Positions 1 to 6,493 of a stretch of DNA of 23,235 bases are shown here, piece after piece. A program made the translations under genes and the position numbers. The notes below the pieces were generated by a model. The model had not been told where the DNA came from, searched no databases, and saw nothing but the letters and a program-made list of their open reading frames with translations. Every line of letters starts with the position of its first letter. Position 1 is the stretch's first letter. Source of the DNA: CAZCZR01 sp964503455 (GTDB taxonomy: Bacteria > Bacillota > Clostridia > UBA1381); NCBI GenBank assembly GCA_964503455.1, contig CAZCZR010000022.1, positions 1-23,235 of the forward strand. The letters are read 5' to 3'.

Positions 1-48
1 TATACTCCAAGTCCCGAAAGGAGGTGAGATGCGACGCTTATTTTTCAC
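1..48 (-). CDS. N-terminal fragment of an unrecognised gene, cut by the window edge
   Basis: An open leftward frame of 16 codons runs from a GTG at 48-46 off the left edge without a stop (VKNKRRISPPFGTWSI). GGAGG lies 5 nt before the GTG. A TATAAT box lies about 35 nt upstream on the same strand. An in-frame ATG at 60-58 is a possible alternative start, but it overlaps the ribosome binding site. The gene usually found here in Bacillota is rpmH, encoded divergently from dnaA. This N-terminus does not look like ribosomal protein L34, so I do not assign it. The case rests only on the start signals and the open frame; too little is visible for a family call. Confidence 0.4.
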   Translation of the reverse strand, partial: MKNKRRISPPFGTWSI

Positions 49-84
49 GTTATCCTCCATGCCGCCTTTAGCGGCTAAAAAATC

Positions 85-112
85 ATTATAGTTATCTTTT
101 ATTAGTTGTCTT
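85..112 (-). promoter_or_regulatory. Probable promoter of the leftward edge gene
   Basis: On the minus strand a perfect -10 box TATAAT (90-85) lies 16 nt downstream of a weak -35 AAGACA (112-107). It is placed correctly for the gene starting at 48. A small hairpin (GCCGC-taaag-GCGGC) sits between promoter and start. Confidence 0.45.
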
Positions 113-209
113 TTACTATATTATATCACATAAATTTTCCGTTTTCCATATATAAATTTAAAATTATATGTTAATTTTAAAAAAAACAAAAAAATTATTC
201 CTGTTTCTA
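100..209. other. Very AT-rich divergent spacer upstream of dnaA
   Basis: About 110 nt made almost wholly of A and T, with runs of A, lie between the leftward edge gene and the dnaA promoter. No open frame with a start signal is visible. I find no TTATCCACA or one-mismatch DnaA box in it. It could be a DNA-unwinding element or simply a promoter UP region. Confidence 0.4.
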
Positions 210-238
210 TTGCTAAAACCGAAAAAATCTGGTATTAT
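210..238 (+). promoter_or_regulatory. dnaA promoter
   Basis: A -35 TTGCTA (210-215), a 17-nt spacer and a -10 TATTAT (233-238) preceded by TGG (extended -10) form a good sigma-A-type promoter. Transcription would start near 245, giving a dnaA leader of about 110 nt. Confidence 0.65.
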
Positions 239-268
239 ATTAATATGATACAAAAATGAACGACAAAG

Positions 269-310
269 GCGCCGGCTTCGTCCGCAAGGCGGGGAATATC
301 CGCCGCGCCG
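269..310 (+). other. GC-rich hairpin in the dnaA leader
   Basis: Outer arms GGCGC/GCGCC enclose an inner hairpin GGCGG-ggaatat-CCGCC at 288-304. It stands out as a GC-rich island in an AT-rich spacer. The inner 19 nt (288-306) recur with one change downstream of dnaN at 3132-3150. It could be an RNA structure in the leader or a protein-binding palindrome. Confidence 0.45.
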
Positions 311-356
311 ATTTATATAAAAGTCTTACTAAAACAAAATTGAGAGGTGAGAAAAC

Positions 357-1700
357 GTGACTATAGACGAAACATGGAACATCGCCGCCGAGGAACTTCT
401 TTCGGAGATAACCTCCGTAGCCAATATATATATAAAGGATGTGGTGCCGCTGTATTTCAAAAACGACACCTTTACGGCGGCTGTTTCCATGGGAATAAGC
501 AAAAATATGCTGGAGCTTCGCTATCGGCGTATCATAGAAAAAGCGCTTTCAAAGCAGTACGGCAAACGCGTTGAGCTGGAGCTTGTTGTTATCGAGGACG
601 AGGATGAGCTTTTGAAGATAAAGTCGGCGGCATCCGCTCCCTCCTCTCCCAAAAACGAGGTCCTAAGCGATATTCTCGACAACGGCATAAACCCCAAATT
701 CACCTTTGAAAACTATGTCGTAGGCTCGTCCAACGAATACGCCACAAACGCCGCCATAGCCACCGCCGACAATCCCGGCAACAAATACAATCCCCTGTTT
801 CTGTACGGCAACTCCGGTCTCGGAAAAACACACCTTATGTGCGCCATAGGCAACAGGATATTAAAAAACGCTCCCGACAAAAGCGTTGTATACGTAACGT
901 GCGAAAAATTCACCAACGACTTTATCACCGCGCTGCGTGAAAAGACGGTTGACCAGTACAGAAAATATTACCGTACCGCGGACGTGCTTCTGATAGACGA
1001 TGTGCAGTTTATAGCAAACAAGGAAGCGACTCAGGAGGAGTTTTTCCATACCTTTAACGACCTGCAAAACCGCAATAAACAAATAGTCCTGACCTCCGAC
1101 AGAATGCCGCAGGATCTGGTAACGCTTGAGGACAGGCTTCGCACCCGATTCGGTCAGGGACTTACTATCGACATCTCGTCGCCTAACTATGAAACGAGAA
1201 TAGCTATACTTCAAAAGAAGGCAGAGCTTCAAAACGCCGTTGTTCCGCCGGAGGTGCTTGAATTTATAGCCGAGATAGTTACCTCAAACATAAGAGAGCT
1301 TGAAGGCGCGCTTTTAAGCGTTATATCCCTCGCGGATATGAATTCAATGCCTATCACGATAGAAACGGCGCAGGAGGCTTTAAAGGGCATAACCTCAAAG
1401 CAGCACACCGTAAAGCTGAACGCCCCGATGATAATAGAAAAGGTGAGCTTTTACTACCACATCACCAAAGAGGAAATGATCGGCAAGCAGCGCACCAAAG
1501 ATCTGACGCTCCCGCGTCAGGTGGCGATGTATCTGTGTAAAAAGTACACCGCCATGAGCTACGTTGCCATAGCCAAGGAATTCGGCAACCGCGACCGCAC
1601 CACCGTAATGCACAATGTTGAAAAAATAGAGCTTGACTTAAAGACCGACGATAAATTAAAAACGGATATAAACAGAATATCAAAGGATCTGAAGGAATAA
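357..1700 (+). CDS. dnaA: Chromosomal replication initiator protein DnaA
   Basis: DnaA is the AAA+ ATPase that binds DnaA boxes at oriC, opens the duplex and recruits helicase. The 447-residue length is normal. An N-terminal interaction domain (about 1-85) and short linker precede the AAA+ core: Walker A GNSGLGKT at 151-158, Walker B LLIDDVQF at 211-218, sensor 1 LTSDR at 245-249, a probable arginine-finger region LRTRF at 261-265 and sensor 2 NIRELEGAL at 311-319. Domain IV carries the basic region RTKDLTLPRQVAMYL (379-393) and the signature around DRTTVMHNVEKI (413-424). The GTG start at 357 follows GAGAGGTGAG at good spacing. The neighbourhood is atypical: dnaN follows after 285 nt, but recF and gyrB do not. 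The nearest dense DnaA-box cluster lies about 19 kb downstream, not beside the gene. Confidence 0.98.
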   Translation: MTIDETWNIAAEELLSEITSVANIYIKDVVPLYFKNDTFTAAVSMGISKNMLELRYRRIIEKALSKQYGKRVELELVVIEDEDELLKIKSAASAPSSPKNEVLSDILDNGINPKFTFENYVVGSSNEYATNAAIATADNPGNKYNPLFLYGNSGLGKTHLMCAIGNRILKNAPDKSVVYVTCEKFTNDFITALREKTVDQYRKYYRTADVLLIDDVQFIANKEATQEEFFHTFNDLQNRNKQIVLTSDRMPQDLVTLEDRLRTRFGQGLTIDISSPNYETRIAILQKKAELQNAVVPPEVLEFIAEIVTSNIRELEGALLSVISLADMNSMPITIETAQEALKGITSKQHTVKLNAPMIIEKVSFYYHITKEEMIGKQRTKDLTLPRQVAMYLCKKYTAMSYVAIAKEFGNRDRTTVMHNVEKIELDLKTDDKLKTDINRISKDLKE

Positions 1701-1761
1701 AAAGCTGTATAAACCGATGGATAAGGCGTTGATAAAAAGAGGATATTTTTTCTAAAAAAAG

Positions 1762-1952
1762 TTATCCTCATCCTTCCACACCCGATCCACGCCTTTTCAA
1801 CAGGAAACAGGTTTACAAAAATTTCCCGAAACAAGCGAGGAAAATAATGTTATTCAGCGTATCCACGCCCTTATGATTATTACTGTTATTTATATATTAT
1901 TTACTGTACGTGCGTACGAACGTACGTTATAAATAATATAAATGTTGATAAC
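1762..1952. promoter_or_regulatory. Degenerate DnaA-box-like sites in the dnaA-dnaN spacer
   Basis: The spacer has TTATCCTCA (1762-1770) and TGTTGATAA (1944-1952, reverse), each one mismatch from TTATCCACA or its complement. Poorer matches such as GATGGATAA lie near 1717. No exact box is present. Some Bacillota origins use this spacer, but these sites are weak. Confidence 0.3.
1893..1940. repeat. Long imperfect inverted repeat in the dnaA-dnaN spacer
   Basis: Arms TATATTATTTA (1893-1903) and TAAATAATATA (1930-1940) are perfectly complementary over 11 bp. Inside them GTACGT (1906-1911) pairs with ACGTAC (1920-1925) around an 8-nt loop. There is no following T run, so a terminator is unlikely. 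The element sits 45 nt before the dnaN start and may be an operator, an mRNA structure or a duplex-unwinding feature. Confidence 0.6.
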
Positions 1953-1985
1953 CCGAAGGTCAGATTTACAAGGAGGAACAGTATC

Positions 1986-3116
1986 ATGAAATTCAGCTGT
2001 GAAAAAACAGCTTTAGCAGAAGCTGTCAATATAGTACAAAGAGCGATAGTTTTAAAAAATCCCAATCCCATTCTCGACTGCATAAAAATAGACGCCGACA
2101 TGGACGGGCATATAGAGCTTACCGGAAACAATCTGGAGCTTTGCATCGAGTACAGCGGAACGTGCAGAGTTTTCGAGCCGGGAACGATCGCTTTAAATTC
2201 AAAGATATTCGGCGAGATTGTAAGACGTCTGCCGGACGGTATAGTAACAGTGGAGATAGACGAGAGAAACAATGTCACCACCATTACCTGCGGAAGCAGC
2301 GAGTTCAATATTCAGGGAATGTACGCCGAGGAATATCCCTCGACTCCCGCGATTGAAATACTTTACTCCTTTACCCTGAAGGAGCAGGAGCTTAAAAACA
2401 TTATCAGAAAAACCATACCGTTTACCGCCATGTCGGAGGGTTCCAAGCCGGCGCAGGTGGGAGTGCTTTTTGAGCTTGAGAACGATGACCTTACGGCTGT
2501 GTCGTCCGACGGAAAGAGACTTTCCGTTATAACGCGCAAGCTTTCGCAGACGATTTCGAAAAACAAGTTCATACTTCCCGGCTCCACCTTAAGAGAGCTG
2601 ATAAAAATTCTCAAGGATGAGGACAACGAGATAAAAATCATGGCGGCATCGCGCCACGTTTTGATAGACTGCGGAAATTACAAGGTGTTCACAAGGCTTG
2701 TGGACGGGGAATTTCTGCGCTACGCGCCTATTATTAAAGCTCCCAACACCATTTTCGCGCACGTTAAAAACAGCGTCATAACCGAAAGCCTTGAACGCGC
2801 GATACTTCTTATCAACGAGGATGACAGCGGCAAGGATATAAAGATCCCCGTCCGATTCAATATCGGCGATGACAGGATCGAGGTATCGTCCATGACCGCG
2901 AAGGGCAAGGTGTACGACATAGTTCCCGCCAAGACAGAGGGCAGCAGCCTGACTATCGGCTTTAACTGCAAATTCATGCTTGATGTGCTTAGAGTGTGCG
3001 ACAGCGAGGACGTAACCATGGAATTTTCCGCCCCGACGGGAGGCTGCTTTATCAAATCCGGCGATGAGGAAGGAACGGAGCTGTTTATGATCCTGCCGGT
3101 AAGACTTAACGGGTAA
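1986..3116 (+). CDS. dnaN: DNA polymerase III beta subunit (sliding clamp)
   Basis: DnaN forms the dimeric ring that tethers the replicative polymerase and many repair proteins to DNA. The 376-residue protein has the normal length for three clamp domains of about 120 residues each. The N-terminus (MKFSCEKTALAEAVNIVQRA) and the C-terminal tail ending FMILPVRLNG match the family; the tail forms part of the client-binding pocket. The ATG at 1986 follows AAGGAGG (1970-1976) with 9 nt spacing. It probably shares transcription with dnaA, though the 285-nt spacer with a large inverted repeat leaves room for separate control. The expected S4-domain gene, recF and gyrB do not follow. Confidence 0.98.
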   Translation: MKFSCEKTALAEAVNIVQRAIVLKNPNPILDCIKIDADMDGHIELTGNNLELCIEYSGTCRVFEPGTIALNSKIFGEIVRRLPDGIVTVEIDERNNVTTITCGSSEFNIQGMYAEEYPSTPAIEILYSFTLKEQELKNIIRKTIPFTAMSEGSKPAQVGVLFELENDDLTAVSSDGKRLSVITRKLSQTISKNKFILPGSTLRELIKILKDEDNEIKIMAASRHVLIDCGNYKVFTRLVDGEFLRYAPIIKAPNTIFAHVKNSVITESLERAILLINEDDSGKDIKIPVRFNIGDDRIEVSSMTAKGKVYDIVPAKTEGSSLTIGFNCKFMLDVLRVCDSEDVTMEFSAPTGGCFIKSGDEEGTELFMILPVRLNG

Positions 3117-3131
3117 GCTTTCCGTATTCAG

Positions 3132-3150
3132 GGCGGGTAATATCCGCCGC
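3132..3150 (+). repeat. Second copy of the dnaA-leader hairpin element
   Basis: GGCGGGTAATATCCGCCGC matches the dnaA-leader element at 288-306 at 18 of 19 positions. Both can fold as GGCGG/CCGCC hairpins. This copy lies in the 73-nt gap between dnaN and the next gene. Confidence 0.55.
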
Positions 3151-3189
3151 TGCCTTAGCAATCAATATAAAAAGAGAACGGGTGAAAAA

Positions 3190-3828
3190 ATGAATATCAA
3201 AACCATAATCAATTACGAGAACTCGGAGAATACTTACATCGTATGGGCGGACGGGGAAACAAAGTGCATCGTTATCGACCCCGGCTATAAGGACGCGCAA
3301 GCTATTATAGACGCTGCGGCGGAGGAAGGGCTTGCGATAGATTATATATTTCTTACGCACTGTCATTATGATCATATCCTGTCGCTGGAGCCGCTGCGCG
3401 AAAAGACCCGCGCGGCTTTGGTAACGTCAAGATGGTGCAGCGTGAACATAGGCGATCCGTATATAAATCTGACTTCCTACGCTGTCGAAGCTCCCATATC
3501 GGCGAAAAAGGCAGATGTCATTATGTCCGACGAGGAGGAAATGCGCTTTTGCGGCTTGCGGATAAGATGTATTTGCACGCCCGGTCATACAAACTGCGGC
3601 ACCTGCTGGCTTGCGGATAATGAAAATCTTTTCTCCGGCGATACTCTTTTCTTGAGAAGCGTCGGCAGGTGGGATCTGCCTACGGGCAATCATTCCATGC
3701 TTGTACGCTCCGTAAAAGAAAGGCTTTATGTCCTGCCGGAAAATATCACCGTCTATCCAGGGCATGGCGATCCTACCACGATAGGCTATGAAAAACGGTA
3801 TAATATGAGCGTTGACGCTTCAAATTAA
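3190..3828 (+). CDS. Metallo-beta-lactamase-fold hydrolase, glyoxalase II-like
   Basis: This 212-residue protein has the metal-binding pattern of the metallo-beta-lactamase superfamily: THCHYDH with H57, H59, D61 and H62, then PGHT (H133), SGD (D151) and PGHGD (H192). Length and spacing fit the short YcbL/YqgX-type branch, which resembles glyoxalase II and hydrolyses thioesters such as S-lactoylglutathione in characterised members. The substrate here cannot be read from the sequence. The protein has no signal peptide and should be cytoplasmic. Its stop codon overlaps the ribosome binding site of hemZ, 9 nt upstream of the hemZ start, so the two genes are probably co-transcribed and possibly translationally coupled. 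The start at 3190 has only a weak site (GAACGGGTG). Confidence 0.9.
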   Translation: MNIKTIINYENSENTYIVWADGETKCIVIDPGYKDAQAIIDAAAEEGLAIDYIFLTHCHYDHILSLEPLREKTRAALVTSRWCSVNIGDPYINLTSYAVEAPISAKKADVIMSDEEEMRFCGLRIRCICTPGHTNCGTCWLADNENLFSGDTLFLRSVGRWDLPTGNHSMLVRSVKERLYVLPENITVYPGHGDPTTIGYEKRYNMSVDASN

Positions 3829-3837
3829 GGAGATTCA

Positions 3838-5274
3838 ATGTTGATTTTTTGCAATAACCGCGGAAAAGAGGTCAATAAAAAGCTTGAGATATTTGCGCGT
3901 TCGTATTCGGATAAAAACGATGAAACGTTAATTTTCTCAAGCTTTGAACGTTTTAATGATAAAATTACCGCTTATTCGCAAATAAATTACGGATATGACT
4001 CATATTTCGGCGAATATTCAATTATGCGTGAAGCGGGTGACGATGAAGCGTTACTGAAAAGAATGGAGGAGTCGGCGGAGGTGCTGGCTTTTCTTGAAGC
4101 GGCGCGCGGGATAAAGGATATTGAGTTCCCGTGGGGATCTTTAAGCGGAATACGTCCGGCGAAAATGGTTCGCGGACTTTTGGACAAGGGCATGAGCGGG
4201 GACGAGGCGCGCGCTTTTATGAAAAGAGTGTACGCGGTAAGAGATGATAAAACAGAGCTTGCCCTGCGTGTTGCCGAAAACGAAAAGAAAATACTTTCGG
4301 GCATGAAGGAAAATTCCGTAAGCCTTTATATAGGCATACCCTTTTGCCCGACCAGATGTATGTACTGTTCGTTCGTGTCGGCTGATATGAGAATCAGCGG
4401 CAGATATATGGACGAATTTTTTCGGCTGCTTTTAAAAGAGGTTGAAAAGACGGGAGAGCTTGTACGCCGGGCGGGACTTTCGGCGGAAAATATTTATATC
4501 GGCGGCGGCACGCCCACGACCTTAAGCGCGGACCGGATAGCGGCGCTTTGCCAAAAGCTGCATGAGTGCTTTGACCTTTCGGCGATGAAGGAGTTTACTA
4601 TAGAGGCGGGCAGACCTGACACTATCGACCGCCCCAAGCTTATGGCGGCGCACGAGGGCGGCGTTACGCGCATAAGCATAAATCCGCAGACAATGAACGA
4701 AAAAACGCTTGAGCTTATAGGCAGGCGGCATACGCCGGAAATGATAAGGGAAGCCTTTGAAACCGCGAGGGAGTGCGGCTTTGACGATATTAACGCCGAC
4801 CTGATAGCTGGGTTGCCGAAGGAGAAGCCGGAGGATTTTTACCGAAGTCTTGACGAGGTTATAAAGCTTTCGCCGGAGAATATCACGGTGCATACGATGT
4901 GCTTAAAGCGCGCGGCGGATCTGAAAAATTCGGGACTGCGGCTTACCATGGCAAAGGATGTGGGAATGATGCTTTCCTACGCGCAGAAGCGCATGGAGGA
5001 GGAAGGCTTTGAGCCGTACTATATGTACCGGCAGAAAAATATTTTAGGCAATCTTGAAAATGTAGGCTACGCGCGTCCCGACAGGATGAGCTTTTACAAC
5101 ATCAATATCATGGAGGAGGCACAGACGATAATCGCCATGGGAGGCGGCGGCAGCAGCAAGATAGTACGCGGCGGCAAGATAGAGCGCGTGTTCAATTTCA
5201 AGGATCCGGCGGAGTATATACGCCGGTTTGACGAGATAATAAAAAAGAAGGAAGAAATCATGAGGAAGCTGTAG
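3838..5274 (+). CDS. hemZ: Oxygen-independent coproporphyrinogen III oxidase-like radical SAM protein HemZ
   Basis: This is a radical SAM enzyme of the HemN/HemZ group. The cluster-binding motif is C170-x3-C174-x2-C177 in GIPFCPTRCMYC, preceded by an N-terminal domain of about 160 residues typical of HemZ. The SAM-contact motif GGGTPTTLS (222-230) and the later EAGRPDTID (256-264) and SINPQTM (280-286) segments also match. HemZ is annotated as coproporphyrinogen dehydrogenase, but several HemN-like proteins have other roles and no other haem gene is visible here, so the substrate is uncertain. The 478-residue length is normal. AAGGAG lies 5 nt before the ATG and overlaps the stop of the upstream hydrolase gene. 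The stop lies inside a perfect hairpin shared with the convergent downstream gene. Confidence 0.9.
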   Translation: MLIFCNNRGKEVNKKLEIFARSYSDKNDETLIFSSFERFNDKITAYSQINYGYDSYFGEYSIMREAGDDEALLKRMEESAEVLAFLEAARGIKDIEFPWGSLSGIRPAKMVRGLLDKGMSGDEARAFMKRVYAVRDDKTELALRVAENEKKILSGMKENSVSLYIGIPFCPTRCMYCSFVSADMRISGRYMDEFFRLLLKEVEKTGELVRRAGLSAENIYIGGGTPTTLSADRIAALCQKLHECFDLSAMKEFTIEAGRPDTIDRPKLMAAHEGGVTRISINPQTMNEKTLELIGRRHTPEMIREAFETARECGFDDINADLIAGLPKEKPEDFYRSLDEVIKLSPENITVHTMCLKRAADLKNSGLRLTMAKDVGMMLSYAQKRMEEEGFEPYYMYRQKNILGNLENVGYARPDRMSFYNINIMEEAQTIIAMGGGGSSKIVRGGKIERVFNFKDPAEYIRRFDEIIKKKEEIMRKL

Positions 5275-5292
5275 GGGACTGAAATCCCCTAC
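5271..5292. repeat. Perfect hairpin spanning two convergent stop codons
   Basis: GTAGGGGA (5271-5278) and TCCCCTAC (5285-5292) form an 8-bp stem with a 6-nt loop. The stem includes the hemZ stop (5272-5274) and the stop of the opposing small gene (5289-5291). No T run follows on either strand, so it is not a classical intrinsic terminator. Confidence 0.6.
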
Positions 5293-5573
5293 GACAAAAA
5301 TATAAAAGCGAGAGCCAAAAGCAGGAGCTTATCATCGCAGCCGTCGGTGAGGAGAGCGAGTATTACCGCTCCCAGGATTATATCATCGGCGGCGAGTCCC
5401 GACAAAAGACCGTTGTTAGAGGAGGATGCCGGCTTATTTCTGTGCGCCGCCTCCGGCGGGGAGGGAACCGATGGCTTTTCGCTTTCTTTTTTATGTACCT
5501 CATTCGGCACAGCCCTTGGCAGGTCTTTATTTATATACGGCATATCGTTATAACTGTAATACTTTCTGTACAT
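5289..5573 (-). CDS. Small protein with hydrophobic C-terminus, unknown function
   Basis: I do not recognise this 94-residue protein. It has a Tyr-rich N-terminus (MYRKYYSYND), a polar, proline- and serine-rich middle (about 20-55) and a strongly hydrophobic C-terminus with acidic pairs (DDIILGAVILALLT, then DDKLLLLALAFIFLS). The C-terminus could form one or two short membrane segments. It starts 10 nt after the stop of the gene before it, with a weak ribosome binding site (GGGG), which suggests translational coupling. It is the last of three small leftward genes that appear to form one transcript. The operon context and clean amino-acid composition argue for a real gene. Confidence 0.65.
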   Translation of the reverse strand: MYRKYYSYNDMPYINKDLPRAVPNEVHKKESEKPSVPSPPEAAHRNKPASSSNNGLLSGLAADDIILGAVILALLTDGCDDKLLLLALAFIFLS

Positions 5574-5583
5574 ACTACCCCGT

Positions 5584-5910
5584 TCACTTTCCTATTAACC
5601 CGCCAAGACGCGTGAGATTGAGCATCCTGAGCGCCGAGTCTATGCCCTGCTGTCTGCCGCTTCGCATATAAGGACGCAAAGCCATTAAAAGCCTTGCCCT
5701 GTTATCATCCGGCGGAGTGTTCAGCTCCTCCAAAACGCCTTTTATTTTTGTAATATACCCCAAGGCCGCCGCGTCTTGCGGCAGAGAGGACGGGACGGAA
5801 GTATTTTCGTTTCCTTCGCCGCCGCCCGAAGCCAATGCGTCAAGCGCGGTCTTTATCTTATCCTCCGCGCCGTCGCCCAGAAGTCCTTTCAAGGTATCCT
5901 GAATATCCAT
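5584..5910 (-). CDS. Small soluble protein, unknown function
   Basis: This 108-residue protein has no signal peptide or clear membrane segment. A glycine- and serine-rich stretch (about 29-43) separates a short N-terminal helix-like region (MDIQDTLKGLLGD) from a C-terminal region rich in Arg and Leu (DDNRARLLMALRPYMRSGRQQ, trimmed: residues about 68-88), followed by LGGLIGK at the end. From memory, small proteins with a similar 'DNR..LL.AL.PY......IDKAL.LL' pattern occur in Clostridia without assigned function; this is an impression, not a database result. GAGGTG lies about 8 nt before the start. It is the middle gene of a likely three-gene operon. Confidence 0.65.
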   Translation of the reverse strand: MDIQDTLKGLLGDGAEDKIKTALDALASGGGEGNENTSVPSSLPQDAAALGYITKIKGVLEELNTPPDDNRARLLMALRPYMRSGRQQGIDSALRMLNLTRLGGLIGK

Positions 5911-5946
5911 ATTTTAACACCTCTTTTTTCGGTTTTTCATAAATAC

Positions 5947-6225
5947 TTACAGCTTCTTTATCGCCCTTATTATCTCATCGGAGCTCATGGAGGAAAATTT
6001 GGCAAGCTGTTCGGGAGAAATGCCGTAAAGAGTCTTTTTCAGCTGCTCCTCGCTGACAGAGCCGAGACGCTTCAATATCTTGTTCTTATCGGCATTGGAA
6101 AGACCCGACTTTACTTTATCAGCTTTTTTAGAATCTATTATCCCCCGAAGCTTTTCTTTGCGCTCTCCGTTTTCCATACCGGAAATCGCCGAACCGATTA
6201 TTTTGTTTATATCATTATTGTTCAT
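5947..6225 (-). CDS. Small helical protein, unknown function
   Basis: This is the first gene of the three-gene leftward cluster, of about 92 residues. I place the start at the ATG at 6225 (MNNNDINK). GGAG lies 6 nt upstream of it, whereas the in-frame ATG at 6237 overlaps that ribosome binding site and would add only MEIN. The protein is highly charged and appears all-helical, with many Lys, Asp and Ser residues. It has a repeated helix-turn pattern in SEEQLKKTLYGISPEQLAKFSSMSSDEIIRAI (two blocks, about residues 58-90). It has no membrane segment. The function is unknown. Its start region shares a 16/17-nt leader motif with the leftward gene at the window edge. Confidence 0.65.
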   Translation of the reverse strand: MNNNDINKIIGSAISGMENGERKEKLRGIIDSKKADKVKSGLSNADKNKILKRLGSVSEEQLKKTLYGISPEQLAKFSSMSSDEIIRAIKKL

Positions 6226-6387
6226 ATTAATCTCCATTCCGCCTTTAGGCTTTCTAAATCCGTATTTATTAATTTATAATACATCCTATGCAAAGGACTT
6301 GTACTTGTTTAACATAAACTTTAATTCTGCGCCAGCCTGACCAATATGCACAAAACGCACCCTATAAAACAGTGCATTATGACGAAT

Positions 6388-6421
6388 TAATTTTTTTAAA
6401 CGAATATCCGTTAAAAAATTA
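6388..6421. promoter_or_regulatory. AT-rich inverted repeat upstream of the GH43 promoter
   Basis: TAATTTTTTTAAACG (6388-6402) and CGTTAAAAAATTA (6409-6421) are complementary apart from a two-base bulge. The element sits 10 nt upstream of the -35 box of the large secreted protein. Its position fits an activator or repressor site; no known consensus is recognised. Confidence 0.4.
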
Positions 6422-6431
6422 TAAATTTTAC

Positions 6432-6460
6432 TTGAATTTCATTCGGTCATAGTGTAAAAT
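6432..6460 (+). promoter_or_regulatory. Promoter of the GH43 gene
   Basis: TTGAAT (6432-6437), a 17-nt spacer and TAAAAT (6455-6460) form a good sigma-A-type promoter. Transcription would start about 27 nt before the ATG at 6494, which is preceded by GGGAG at 8 nt spacing. Confidence 0.65.
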
Positions 6461-6493
6461 AGAATTAAATATTTAAAGAAGGGAGTTGTTTTT

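Noticed and set aside
29..91. A 20-codon plus-strand frame (ATG at 29) preceded by AAAGGAGGTGAG
   Set aside because: The strong Shine-Dalgarno match is explained by codons of the leftward frame, the peptide is very short, and a minus-strand promoter and start fit the region better.
861..1232. A 123-codon minus-strand frame inside dnaA
   Set aside because: It is a shadow of the intact dnaA reading frame and has no start signals or family resemblance.
2589..3161. A 190-codon minus-strand frame opposite dnaN
   Set aside because: dnaN is complete on the plus strand; the opposing frame is an antisense shadow.
5271..5292. Calling this hairpin an intrinsic terminator
   Set aside because: The stem is perfect but no T run follows on either strand.
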